This document shows positions 1 through 5,797 of a stretch of 5,797 nt of DNA, piece by piece. How positions within the stretch are numbered: position 1 is the first letter of the stretch; the number at the start of each line of letters is the position of its first letter. Below the pieces are notes generated by a model. The model was given only the letters and a program-made list of their open reading frames with translations. It had not been told where the DNA came from and did not search any database. Position numbers and translations under genes: made by a program. Source of the DNA: Clostridia bacterium (GTDB lineage: Bacteria > Bacillota_A > Clostridia > Christensenellales > Aristaeellaceae); NCBI GenBank assembly GCA_017398245.1, contig JAFQGN010000245.1, positions 1-5,797 on the forward strand. The letters are read 5' to 3'.

Positions 1-103
1 CCCCTCCCCGGCAAATACGTTTTTAGAAGGATCCGGTTTTCCCAAAGGATAACAGACATCCAGCAGATAAACCTTCCCCAATGTGGTTTCTTTTTAGGAG
101 GGC
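1..103. other. Non-coding left edge, no gene recognised
   Basis: This stretch lies beyond the last gene of the minus-strand cluster and its hairpin. Reading frames run through it on both strands, but none has a plausible start with a ribosome binding site or a recognisable protein sequence. An 11-bp string, TTTTCCCAAAG, occurs at 37-47 and again at 120-130 inside the inverted repeat. A short AAGGAT direct repeat lies at 27-32 and 45-50. These could be traces of a repeated intergenic element, but nothing more can be supported. Confidence 0.5.
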
Positions 104-145
104 CCGGGAACCCTTTTTCTTTTCCCAAAGAAAAAGGGTTCCCGG
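104..145. repeat. Perfect 19-bp inverted repeat (hairpin) after the operon, possible terminator
   Basis: Positions 104-122 are an exact reverse complement of 127-145, with a 4-base loop at 123-126. Each arm has a G/C-rich outer part (CCGGGAACCC) and an A/T-rich inner part. It begins 21 bp past the stop codon of the last gene of the minus-strand cluster, where a transcript end is expected. It is not a textbook intrinsic terminator, because neither direction has a T run just after the stem: the A/T runs are inside the arms. It may be a bidirectional terminator, an mRNA 3'-end stabilising hairpin, or one copy of an intergenic repeat family. The symmetry is directly visible; the role is inferred. 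Confidence 0.6.
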
Positions 146-165
146 TGTTCCTATCATCCCCGTCG

Positions 166-1125
166 TTATCTCCTGCGGCTGTAGGTAGTGGCGTAATCCA
201 CCTGGCTCTCCAGCGGCTTGCCCTCGCGCAGGGCGCAAAGGTTTCGGCAGGCGAGCCGGATGATCTTGGAATGGGTGGCGGGCAGACGGTATCCGCCGGA
301 AATATGCGGCGTGATCACGCAGCGCGGCTCTTTCCAGAGCGGATGCTCCGCCGGCAGGGGCTCGGGCGTGGTGACGTCCAAAGAGGCGCCCTTCACCTTG
401 CCGGAACGGATCGCGGCCAGCAGAGCGTCCTGATCGATCGCGCTGCCGCGGCCCACGTTCACGATGTACACGCCGTCCTTCATGAGGGAGAACCGCTTTT
501 CGTTGAGCATGCCGATGGTTTCGGGTGTTTCGGGCATGGACAGGCCGATGATATCAAACTGCGGCAGGATCTCGTCCAGCTGATCGACCGGATAGACCGC
601 CTCGCAATACGGCGGAACCTCGGCTGCGCTGCGGCGCACGCCAACGACCGTTGCGCCGAGCGCGTGCATGCGCTCGGCAAAGGCGCTGCCGATGTCTCCC
701 ATGCCCAGCGCCAGTACGCGGGAGCCGGAGATGGCGTCCACAAAGCCGTGCGATTCCCATTTGCCTTCAAACTGCTGATCGCGGTAGAAGGAAAGGTTTT
801 TCATCATCATGAGCAGGCTACCGATCATGTGCTCGGAAATGGCAAGGCCGTAGGAGCCCGTCGCGCAGCACAGCGCGGCCTGCGGCTGCAGCTGCTCAAG
901 AACGGGATAAGGGCCCGTGCCTGCGGAATTGATCTGCAAAAGCTTTAGGTTGTTGGCGTTTTTGAGGCAGTCCACCGGCGGGTTGCCGATGATGACCTCA
1001 GCCCGGGCGAGCGCCTCCTGCGGAAGCTCGTTCTGTTCGCAGAAGATCAGCTCGTCCGCTCCCGCGGCCTCATAGAGCCATTTTTTGTGCTCCTCGGTCA
1101 CGGGCATGCATACAATGATCGTCAT
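166..1125 (-). CDS. D-2-hydroxyacid dehydrogenase family oxidoreductase
   Basis: A 319-residue cytoplasmic enzyme of the D-isomer-specific 2-hydroxyacid dehydrogenase family, which interconverts 2-oxo acids and D-2-hydroxy acids with NAD(P)H. The whole signature set is present. The coenzyme fold carries G141-M-G143-D-I-G146. The catalytic triad fits Arg226 (in VNVGRG), Glu255 (in TPEP) and His274 (in ITPHISGG). An N-terminal catalytic domain spans roughly residues 1-95, the Rossmann domain about 96-280, and the chain then returns to the catalytic domain. The second Rossmann strand ends in VRRS (Arg164, Arg165) rather than an acidic residue, which suggests NADP(H) over NAD(H), as in glyoxylate/hydroxypyruvate reductase-like members. 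The ATG is 3 bp after the hydrolase stop, so translation is probably coupled. The substrate is not determinable: glyoxylate, hydroxypyruvate, phenylpyruvate-like and other 2-oxo acids are all possible. Length is normal for the family (about 310-330). Confidence 0.93.
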   Translation of the reverse strand: MTIIVCMPVTEEHKKWLYEAAGADELIFCEQNELPQEALARAEVIIGNPPVDCLKNANNLKLLQINSAGTGPYPVLEQLQPQAALCCATGSYGLAISEHMIGSLLMMMKNLSFYRDQQFEGKWESHGFVDAISGSRVLALGMGDIGSAFAERMHALGATVVGVRRSAAEVPPYCEAVYPVDQLDEILPQFDIIGLSMPETPETIGMLNEKRFSLMKDGVYIVNVGRGSAIDQDALLAAIRSGKVKGASLDVTTPEPLPAEHPLWKEPRCVITPHISGGYRLPATHSKIIRLACRNLCALREGKPLESQVDYATTYSRRR

Positions 1126-1128
1126 TTT

Positions 1129-2622
1129 TTATTCTCCTTTTCTGTGGCCGGTGGCGTTGCCGACGAACTCATCCATGAACCACTCGGCGTGCTTGTAGCC
1201 CAAAAGATTCACGCTGTCGCCCTTGAAGCAGATCTTCATGCGCAGCTGGCCGAGGTAATCGTCGGCCACGTGCACGTGCAGGCCGAGGGTGTCTTCGGTC
1301 GTCCAGCCCGCGCTGACAAAGCAGTTGTAGCCCTTATCGGCCTTCTGGTCGATCTTCGTTGCGCAGTAACGCTCCGGGAAGGGCTGCTGCACGTTCTGCC
1401 CGAGGCCGATGGTGAGCGCGTGCTCGCCGGTGGCGTTTTCGTATTCCCAGATCACGCTCTCGCCGCGGAAATCGAACCGCATGTGCTTGATGCCCATCGG
1501 GTTTTCGTTCATGATATACAGTTTTTTGTGGATCTCCTTTTCCATGGGGCTGTGCGTTTTGCCGGGCGCGTGCGGAAGCACGATGCCCTCGGAGAAATCG
1601 GCCAGGCTCTTTTGCGCGGCGGGGTCCTCGGGCAGGGGTTCGTCAGAGATATAAGGCCAGACCTCGCGCCAGAGCGCGCGGAAGATCTCCAGCCGGTCGG
1701 TCTTCTGCAGCTCCTCGTAGCCGGTGGTCACGACCAGCAGATCCTTTTCCGGGATGCAGATGGCGTACTGCCCGCCCATGCCGTAGAACGCAAAGCCGCC
1801 GTGGCGCGCCATCCAGAACTGGTAGCCGTAGCCGAGCATGGTATCCATATCGCCGCTGTGCAGGCTGTTGTCGATCTGGGAAGAGGTGGCCTCGCACATA
1901 TATTCGAAGGGCAGGATGTATTCGCCCTCATGCTCGCCGCAGTGCATGCACAGATTGGCGAACTTGGCAAAATCGCGCATGGTCATGACCACGCCGCTGC
2001 CGCCCCATTCAAAATGGCCGTTTTTGCCCATGGGCGCCTGCACGCAGAAGGCGTCCTCCGAAACGCCGATCCTGTCAAACACCGGGCGCAGGACTTCCAT
2101 AAAATCCTTGCCCGTAGTGCGGCGGATAATGGCGCAGAGCATGGTGGTGCCGGAGGTACAATAGTTGAACACCGTGCCCGGCACGTGGGAAACTTCGTCC
2201 GTAAAGAAGGTCTCGATCCAGTCCGGATCGGCCGGGCTGTAGTTTGCGCCCGCCGTCCAGCAGGAGGCCATGCGCAGAAGATCGCGCACGGTCATCTGCG
2301 CAAGATAGGGGTGCACCTTTTCAGGCAGATATTCCGGGAAGAAATCGATGCACTTGCTCTCGAGGGTGAAATACCCCTGCTCGATGGCAAGGCCGACGGC
2401 CACCGCCACGAAGGATTTGGAGCAGGAATAGAGCCTGTGGCGGAAGGTCTCGTCAAAGGGCTTCCAATAGGTTTCATACAGGCATTTGCCGTTTCGCACG
2501 ATCATCAGGCCGTGCATATACAGGTCGTTGCCCGCAACGGCGCGCATGTATTTTTCGATCGCCGCCGAGGGGATGCCTGCGCTTTCCGGGGTGCATTTGG
2601 GGAAGGGACTCTTTTCGGACAT
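1129..2622 (-). CDS. Serine hydrolase, beta-lactamase/class C family, cytoplasmic
   Basis: A 497-residue protein of the serine beta-lactamase-like superfamily (class C beta-lactamase, D-aminopeptidase and esterase EstB relatives). These enzymes use an acyl-serine intermediate to cleave amides or esters. The SxxK nucleophile motif is Ser66-Cys-Ser-Lys69, followed by a helix and the usual LT(V)RDLL segment near 111-116. The second motif, normally YxN, reads Tyr154-Cys-Thr after PGTVFN, so the Asn is replaced. A GMGGQ segment at 281-285 takes the place of the K/H-T-G motif, as in many non-lactamase members. About 190 residues beyond this form a C-terminal region I cannot assign. No signal peptide or membrane segment is visible, so it probably acts in the cytosol on an imported or internal substrate rather than on periplasmic or secreted targets. 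An in-frame ATG at 2628 is only 2 bases from GGAGG, so the second ATG, 8 bases away, is preferred. It starts 30 bp after the upstream acetyltransferase stop and is followed by the dehydrogenase 3 bp on. True beta-lactamase activity is unlikely. Confidence 0.88.
   Translation of the reverse strand: MSEKSPFPKCTPESAGIPSAAIEKYMRAVAGNDLYMHGLMIVRNGKCLYETYWKPFDETFRHRLYSCSKSFVAVAVGLAIEQGYFTLESKCIDFFPEYLPEKVHPYLAQMTVRDLLRMASCWTAGANYSPADPDWIETFFTDEVSHVPGTVFNYCTSGTTMLCAIIRRTTGKDFMEVLRPVFDRIGVSEDAFCVQAPMGKNGHFEWGGSGVVMTMRDFAKFANLCMHCGEHEGEYILPFEYMCEATSSQIDNSLHSGDMDTMLGYGYQFWMARHGGFAFYGMGGQYAICIPEKDLLVVTTGYEELQKTDRLEIFRALWREVWPYISDEPLPEDPAAQKSLADFSEGIVLPHAPGKTHSPMEKEIHKKLYIMNENPMGIKHMRFDFRGESVIWEYENATGEHALTIGLGQNVQQPFPERYCATKIDQKADKGYNCFVSAGWTTEDTLGLHVHVADDYLGQLRMKICFKGDSVNLLGYKHAEWFMDEFVGNATGHRKGE
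1134..1140 (-). promoter_or_regulatory. Ribosome binding site of the dehydrogenase, inside the hydrolase 3' end
   Basis: On the minus strand AAAGGAG lies 8 bases before the dehydrogenase ATG at 1125. The same bases encode the last Lys-Gly-Glu codons of the upstream hydrolase, whose TAA stop (1131-1129) falls between the site and the ATG. Ribosomes finishing the hydrolase therefore sit on this site, which points to translational coupling of the two enzymes. Confidence 0.8.
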
Positions 2623-2630
2623 GTTCATAT

Positions 2631-2635
2631 CCTCC
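2631..2635 (-). promoter_or_regulatory. Ribosome binding site that decides the hydrolase start
   Basis: GGAGG on the minus strand is followed by two in-frame ATG codons. The first (2628) is only 2 bases away and sterically poor; the second (2622) is 8 bases away, close to the spacing of the other genes here (7-8 bases). This favours the MSEK start over MNMSEK. Confidence 0.65.
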
Positions 2636-2652
2636 GTTTGTTTTGATCGGGT

Positions 2653-3129
2653 TCAGATCAGGTCGGCATACGATGCGGGGATGGAATCCGGGATCACCTC
2701 TGCGCCGCAGCATTTGGCGTAGAACTCCTGCGGGCCGGTCCAGCCGATAATGGCATAGCGATAGCCCTTTTCGCGCATGGAAACAAGACAGCGCAGCAGC
2801 AGCGCGCGGCCGATGCCCTTTCCGCGCATTTCCTCGCTTACGCCCGTCGGGCCGAAGAAATTGGGGAACAGACCTTCATAAGCCGCAAAGCCCACGATCT
2901 TTCCATCCTTCACGGCCAGATAACAGCCGCCCTTGATGATGCCGCTGTCCGCTTCGTTGGCCCAGCCGGTGGAAAAATGCTCTTTGACATAGCGGTACAC
3001 GTCGTCGCGGTTCGGAGAGAGGGCGCGCTTAATGAGGATGCCTTCTTCCTTCAGCTTTGTCTCCAGCGCCGTGTCGATCTCCACTCTCGGGTCATACAGC
3101 TTTACCAGCATATCCGCGTCTTTGCTCAT
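2653..3129 (-). CDS. GNAT family N-acetyltransferase (158 aa)
   Basis: A single-domain GCN5-related N-acetyltransferase, which moves an acetyl group from acetyl-CoA to an amine; the acceptor is unknown. The acetyl-CoA pyrophosphate-binding loop is visible as Arg102-Gly-Lys-Gly-Ile-Gly107, followed by the helix RALLLRCL. Before it is the strand KIVGFAAYE (about 77-85) and a characteristic FPNFFGPTGV stretch (88-97). After it come YAIIGW and PQEFYAKCCGAE, matching the conserved late strand and Tyr-containing helix. The first ~33 residues precede the fold and are unassigned. The reading frame opens upstream, but the ATG at 3129 is chosen because AAGGAGG sits 7 bases before it and the earlier in-frame codons have no such site. 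It lies 68 bp after the other acetyltransferase and 30 bp before the hydrolase. The two GNATs share little beyond the family motifs, so they are not a recent duplication. I infer a role in modifying a compound handled by the same cluster. Confidence 0.88.
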   Translation of the reverse strand: MSKDADMLVKLYDPRVEIDTALETKLKEEGILIKRALSPNRDDVYRYVKEHFSTGWANEADSGIIKGGCYLAVKDGKIVGFAAYEGLFPNFFGPTGVSEEMRGKGIGRALLLRCLVSMREKGYRYAIIGWTGPQEFYAKCCGAEVIPDSIPASYADLI

Positions 3130-3136
3130 GTCTGTT

Positions 3137-3143
3137 CCTCCTT
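3137..3143 (-). promoter_or_regulatory. Ribosome binding site that decides the start of the 158-aa acetyltransferase
   Basis: AAGGAGG on the minus strand ends 7 bases before the ATG at 3129. The frame stays open 24 codons further upstream, but that extension overlaps the end of the preceding gene and lacks a comparable site, so the short form is preferred. Confidence 0.8.
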
Positions 3144-3160
3144 GCATGTTCTCTGCAGAA

Positions 3161-3189
3161 AGTATCGCACAAATGGATGCGAGGCGCAA
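3161..3189 (-). promoter_or_regulatory. Weak candidate promoter in the gap between the two acetyltransferases
   Basis: On the minus strand TTGCGC (3189-3184) and GATACT (3166-3161) are separated by 17 bases, the ideal sigma-A spacing. The first box matches the -35 consensus at 3 of 6 positions and the second matches -10 at 4 of 6. The 68-bp gap is longer than the other gaps of the cluster, leaving room for an internal promoter. A small inverted repeat, TCGCA/TGCGA, overlaps the spacer and -10 box and could equally be a regulator site or an mRNA hairpin. This is a suggestion only. Confidence 0.25.
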
Positions 3190-3197
3190 TAGCTTTC

Positions 3198-3788
3198 TCA
3201 AAACTCGGTGCGTTTGCCTTGCGCGGCGAGATGGAACGCCTGAGGAACGCAGAGCGTTTCGGCAAAAATATGCTCCGGCAAAGTTTGGCGAAGAAGAGGA
3301 AGAGCTTCGGCATAGTCATTTTTGCGCAGACCGATGGCAGGGTCGGTCACAAAGCGAAATCCGAACGAATGGTACAATGCGATGGCGCGTTGGTTATGCT
3401 CCTGCGTGTGCAGAAGAACGGGGCCCTGCGCGCCGGTAAGACATGCGCCAAGCAGGGCGCGCCCAATGCCAAGGCCCTCATATTCCGGCAGAACCCGCAG
3501 CCAATGCACGGTGTCCATGCAGCCGTAGGCCTTCCACAGCATGCATGCGCCCACAGGACGGTCGTTTTCATCGCAAGCAAAGAGGATGCTGCGATAAAAG
3601 AGCGGATCGATAGGCGCATATACCTCGTCGATATATTCCCGCGCGCAGGCAACGTCTTCCTCCGATTCCGTGCACAGGCGCGTCCACAGCCCGGTCTCCT
3701 CCGCGCAGCAGGGGCGGATGGTAAATGGCGCAGGGATCTGTCGGAACGCGGCCTTGTTGGGCTGAGCGCACATCATAAACAGGTTCAA
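3198..3788 (-). CDS. GNAT family N-acetyltransferase (196 aa), TTG start
   Basis: A GCN5-related N-acetyltransferase using acetyl-CoA; the acceptor amine is unknown. The fold is recognisable from RPVGACMLW (about 77-85), then WLRVLPEYEGLGIGRALL (96-113), in which Gly105-Leu-Gly107-Ile-Gly109 is the acetyl-CoA loop, and NQRAIALYHSFGF (132-144), the Asn/Tyr-containing motif B. The usual Arg/Gln that opens the acetyl-CoA loop is Glu104 here, a mild departure. The C-terminal ~45 residues after the fold (about 150-196) are extra and unassigned. The start is TTG at 3788, placed by an AGGAGG 7 bases upstream; the ATG codons at residues 5 and 6 are worse placed. About ten cysteines in 196 residues is high and fits a cytoplasmic protein of an anaerobe. 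It is the first gene after the gdhA terminator and probably heads the four-gene block. Confidence 0.85.
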   Translation of the reverse strand: MNLFMMCAQPNKAAFRQIPAPFTIRPCCAEETGLWTRLCTESEEDVACAREYIDEVYAPIDPLFYRSILFACDENDRPVGACMLWKAYGCMDTVHWLRVLPEYEGLGIGRALLGACLTGAQGPVLLHTQEHNQRAIALYHSFGFRFVTDPAIGLRKNDYAEALPLLRQTLPEHIFAETLCVPQAFHLAAQGKRTEF

Positions 3789-3795
3789 AAGAACA

Positions 3796-3801
3796 CCTCC
3801 T
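3796..3801 (-). promoter_or_regulatory. Ribosome binding site supporting a TTG start
   Basis: AGGAGG on the minus strand is followed by a 7-base spacer and then TTG at 3788-3786. The next in-frame ATG codons lie 12 and 15 bases further downstream, which is too far from this site. It sits only 15 bp beyond the T run of the gdhA terminator. Confidence 0.75.
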
Positions 3802-3816
3802 GATGATCGGCCGTAT

Positions 3817-3849
3817 GAAAAAAGCGGGACGGAAAAATCCGTTCCCGCT
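3817..3849 (-). terminator. Intrinsic terminator of gdhA
   Basis: On the minus strand AGCGGGAACGGA (3849-3838) pairs with TCCGTCCCGCT (3833-3823), with a single bulged A and a TTTT loop, and is followed at once by a run of T. It begins 26 bp after the gdhA stop codon. This is a textbook Rho-independent terminator and separates gdhA from the downstream cluster, unless read through. Confidence 0.9.
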
Positions 3850-3875
3850 ATACGATTTGTTTTGAAACACTCGAA

Positions 3876-5221
<1,346 letters not shown>

Positions 5222-5239
5222 AATCAACAAATAAACCGA

Positions 5240-5289
5240 ATGCATGCAGTATACGCGCGGACAGGCCCGTTTGTCAATATCCATGCAGT
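5240..5289 (-). repeat. Near-identical 11-bp direct repeats bracketing the gdhA promoter
   Basis: On the minus strand ACTGCATGGAT (5289-5279) and ACTGCATGCAT (5250-5240) differ at one base and lie 39 bp apart. The first sits just upstream of the -35 box; the second overlaps the end of the -10 box and the expected start site. The inner copy includes the palindrome TGCATGCA (5241-5248). The position suits paired operators for a regulator of gdhA, but no binding protein can be named, and an 11-bp repeat of this kind could arise by chance. Confidence 0.4.
5248..5277 (-). promoter_or_regulatory. Sigma-A type promoter of gdhA
   Basis: The minus strand carries a perfect -35 box TTGACA (5277-5272), an 18-base spacer and TATACT (5253-5248), 5 of 6 matches to the -10 consensus. 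Transcription would start near 5241, giving a leader of about 33 bases with the AGGAGG site in it. This is the strongest promoter in the window. Repeats bracketing it are described separately. Confidence 0.85.
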
Positions 5290-5291
5290 CA

Positions 5292-5349
5292 AATCCTGCG
5301 TTCTTTACGAAAAATCCTGTATTTTGTGCATGAATATGCATGATTCCTG
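5292..5349. repeat. Three phased AATCCTG-like repeats and a TGCAT/ATGCA palindrome upstream of gdhA
   Basis: AATCCTG occurs at 5292-5298 and 5313-5319, with a variant ATTCCTG at 5343-5349. The spacings of 21 and 30 bp are close to two and three helical turns, so all three would face the same side of the helix, upstream of the -35 box. Between the second and third copies, TGCAT-GAAT-ATGCA (5327-5340) is a small perfect inverted repeat. The layout resembles an activator or repressor region; the function is inferred. Confidence 0.35.
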
Positions 5350-5371
5350 TTTTGCGCGCTGCATTTTTACA

Positions 5372-5797
5372 TCACCGGGGCATCTCGCGCAGCTTCCTTG
5401 CCAGCTCAAAATACTCCTCGTTCAGCTTGGCCGGGTCGTCGCCCTTTTTCGGCGCGGAGAGCCTTGCCGAAAGCACGGCCATACGCATTTCGATCACGCT
5501 GCGGTCGAGGGCGGCGTCGTCCTTTTCCCGGTCTGCCGAAAGGGACGCCTTATAGGCTTCCCATCCCCCTTCGAACGTGTGCAGGGAACCGTTTTCAAAC
5601 CGAACGAGCCGATCCGCCGCCGCGCTGATAAAGCGTTCGTCGTGGCTGACGAGCAAAATCGTGCCTGCATAGCCGGTCAGAAGCCCTTCCAAAGCCTCCA
5701 TGGTGTAAATATCCAGGTGGTTCGTCGGTTCGTCCAGAATGAGGAAATTGACGTCCGAGAGCATCAGCCGCGCCAGAGAGACCTTCGCCTTTTCGCC
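5372..5797 (-). CDS. ABC-F family ATPase, C-terminal part (5' end outside the window)
   Basis: The last 141 residues of an ABC-F protein, the soluble twin-ATPase class that acts on the ribosome and has no membrane domain. The fragment opens inside the signature motif of the second ATPase domain (GEKAKVSLARL). It continues with Walker B and the catalytic glutamate, LILDEPTNHLD (residues 19-29 of the fragment), and the His switch VSHDERF (50-56). A charged helical tail of about 60 residues ends in LAR-KLREMPR. DEPTNHLD with a LSDxNFLILDEP and LDIYTMEALE context is typical of ABC-F and similar to the Vga/Msr-like antibiotic-resistance group, but housekeeping ABC-F proteins share these motifs. 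The discriminating linker between the two ATPase domains lies outside the window. No clear terminator follows the stop; gdhA has its own promoter 95 bp further on. The gene is unbroken as far as seen. The frame is open to the window edge, and the first in-window ATG is not the start. Confidence 0.9.
   Translation of the reverse strand, partial: GEKAKVSLARLMLSDVNFLILDEPTNHLDIYTMEALEGLLTGYAGTILLVSHDERFISAAADRLVRFENGSLHTFEGGWEAYKASLSADREKDDAALDRSVIEMRMAVLSARLSAPKKGDDPAKLNEEYFELARKLREMPR

Noticed and set aside
23..238. Minus-strand frame of 71 codons crossing the hairpin at the left edge
   Set aside because: It overlaps the end of the dehydrogenase, runs through the inverted repeat, has no clear ribosome binding site and resembles no protein.
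145..948. Plus-strand open frame of 267 codons opposite the dehydrogenase
   Set aside because: It begins at the hairpin without a ribosome binding site and is a shadow of the dehydrogenase.
1087..2646. Long open frame on the plus strand (519 codons) opposite the serine hydrolase
   Set aside because: It is the antisense shadow of a gene with clear catalytic motifs. The translation is rich in His, Ala, Val and Gly with no domain, as expected from G/C-rich third positions.
3130..3201. 24-residue N-terminal extension of the 158-aa acetyltransferase
   Set aside because: The upstream start lacks a ribosome binding site and overlaps the stop of the preceding gene, while AAGGAGG sits ideally before the inner ATG at 3129.
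2653..3788. The two acetyltransferase genes as a recent tandem duplication
   Set aside because: Apart from the acetyl-CoA loop and general fold, their sequences, lengths and terminal regions differ throughout.
3057..3803. Plus-strand frame of 248 codons across both acetyltransferases
   Set aside because: It spans two genes and the gap between them on the opposite strand and shows no domain; the minus-strand genes have motifs and ribosome binding sites.

Overview
The window reads as chromosomal DNA from a G+C-rich low-oxygen Firmicute, most likely a gut-type Clostridia member (Oscillospirales/Christensenellales-like). The grounds are strong AGGAGG-type ribosome binding sites before every complete gene, G/C-rich third codon positions, a hexameric-type glutamate dehydrogenase whose catalytic residues fall at the same numbers as in Clostridium symbiosum GDH, and many cysteines in the cytoplasmic enzymes. 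The taxonomic placement is inference.

All six genes I accept lie on the minus strand, so the window is best read from right to left. It opens inside the 3' end of an ABC-F ATPase gene (5797 to 5372). A 164-bp non-coding gap (5208-5371) follows, holding a good sigma-A promoter and several operator-like repeats. Next is gdhA, an NADP-type glutamate dehydrogenase (5207 to 3876), closed by a clear intrinsic terminator (3817-3849).

Only 15 bp beyond that terminator begins a compact four-gene block: a GNAT acetyltransferase with a TTG start (3788 to 3198), a second GNAT acetyltransferase (3129 to 2653), a cytoplasmic serine-beta-lactamase-family hydrolase (2622 to 1129) and a D-2-hydroxyacid dehydrogenase (1125 to 166). 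The last two are separated by 3 bp, and the dehydrogenase's ribosome binding site is formed by the final codons of the hydrolase. The block ends at a perfect 19-bp inverted repeat (104-145). The leftmost ~100 bp show no gene.

Glutamate dehydrogenase links ammonium and 2-oxoglutarate to glutamate. The four-gene block looks like a small catabolic or modification module: a hydrolase that opens an amide or ester, a 2-hydroxy/2-oxo acid reductase and two acyl-CoA-dependent acetyltransferases. The substrate cannot be read from the sequence. No mobile element, CRISPR array, tRNA or rRNA was recognised. The most interesting points are the unassigned four-enzyme cluster, its lack of an obvious promoter, the repeats bracketing the gdhA promoter, and the ABC-F fragment, whose motifs resemble those of antibiotic-resistance ABC-F proteins.
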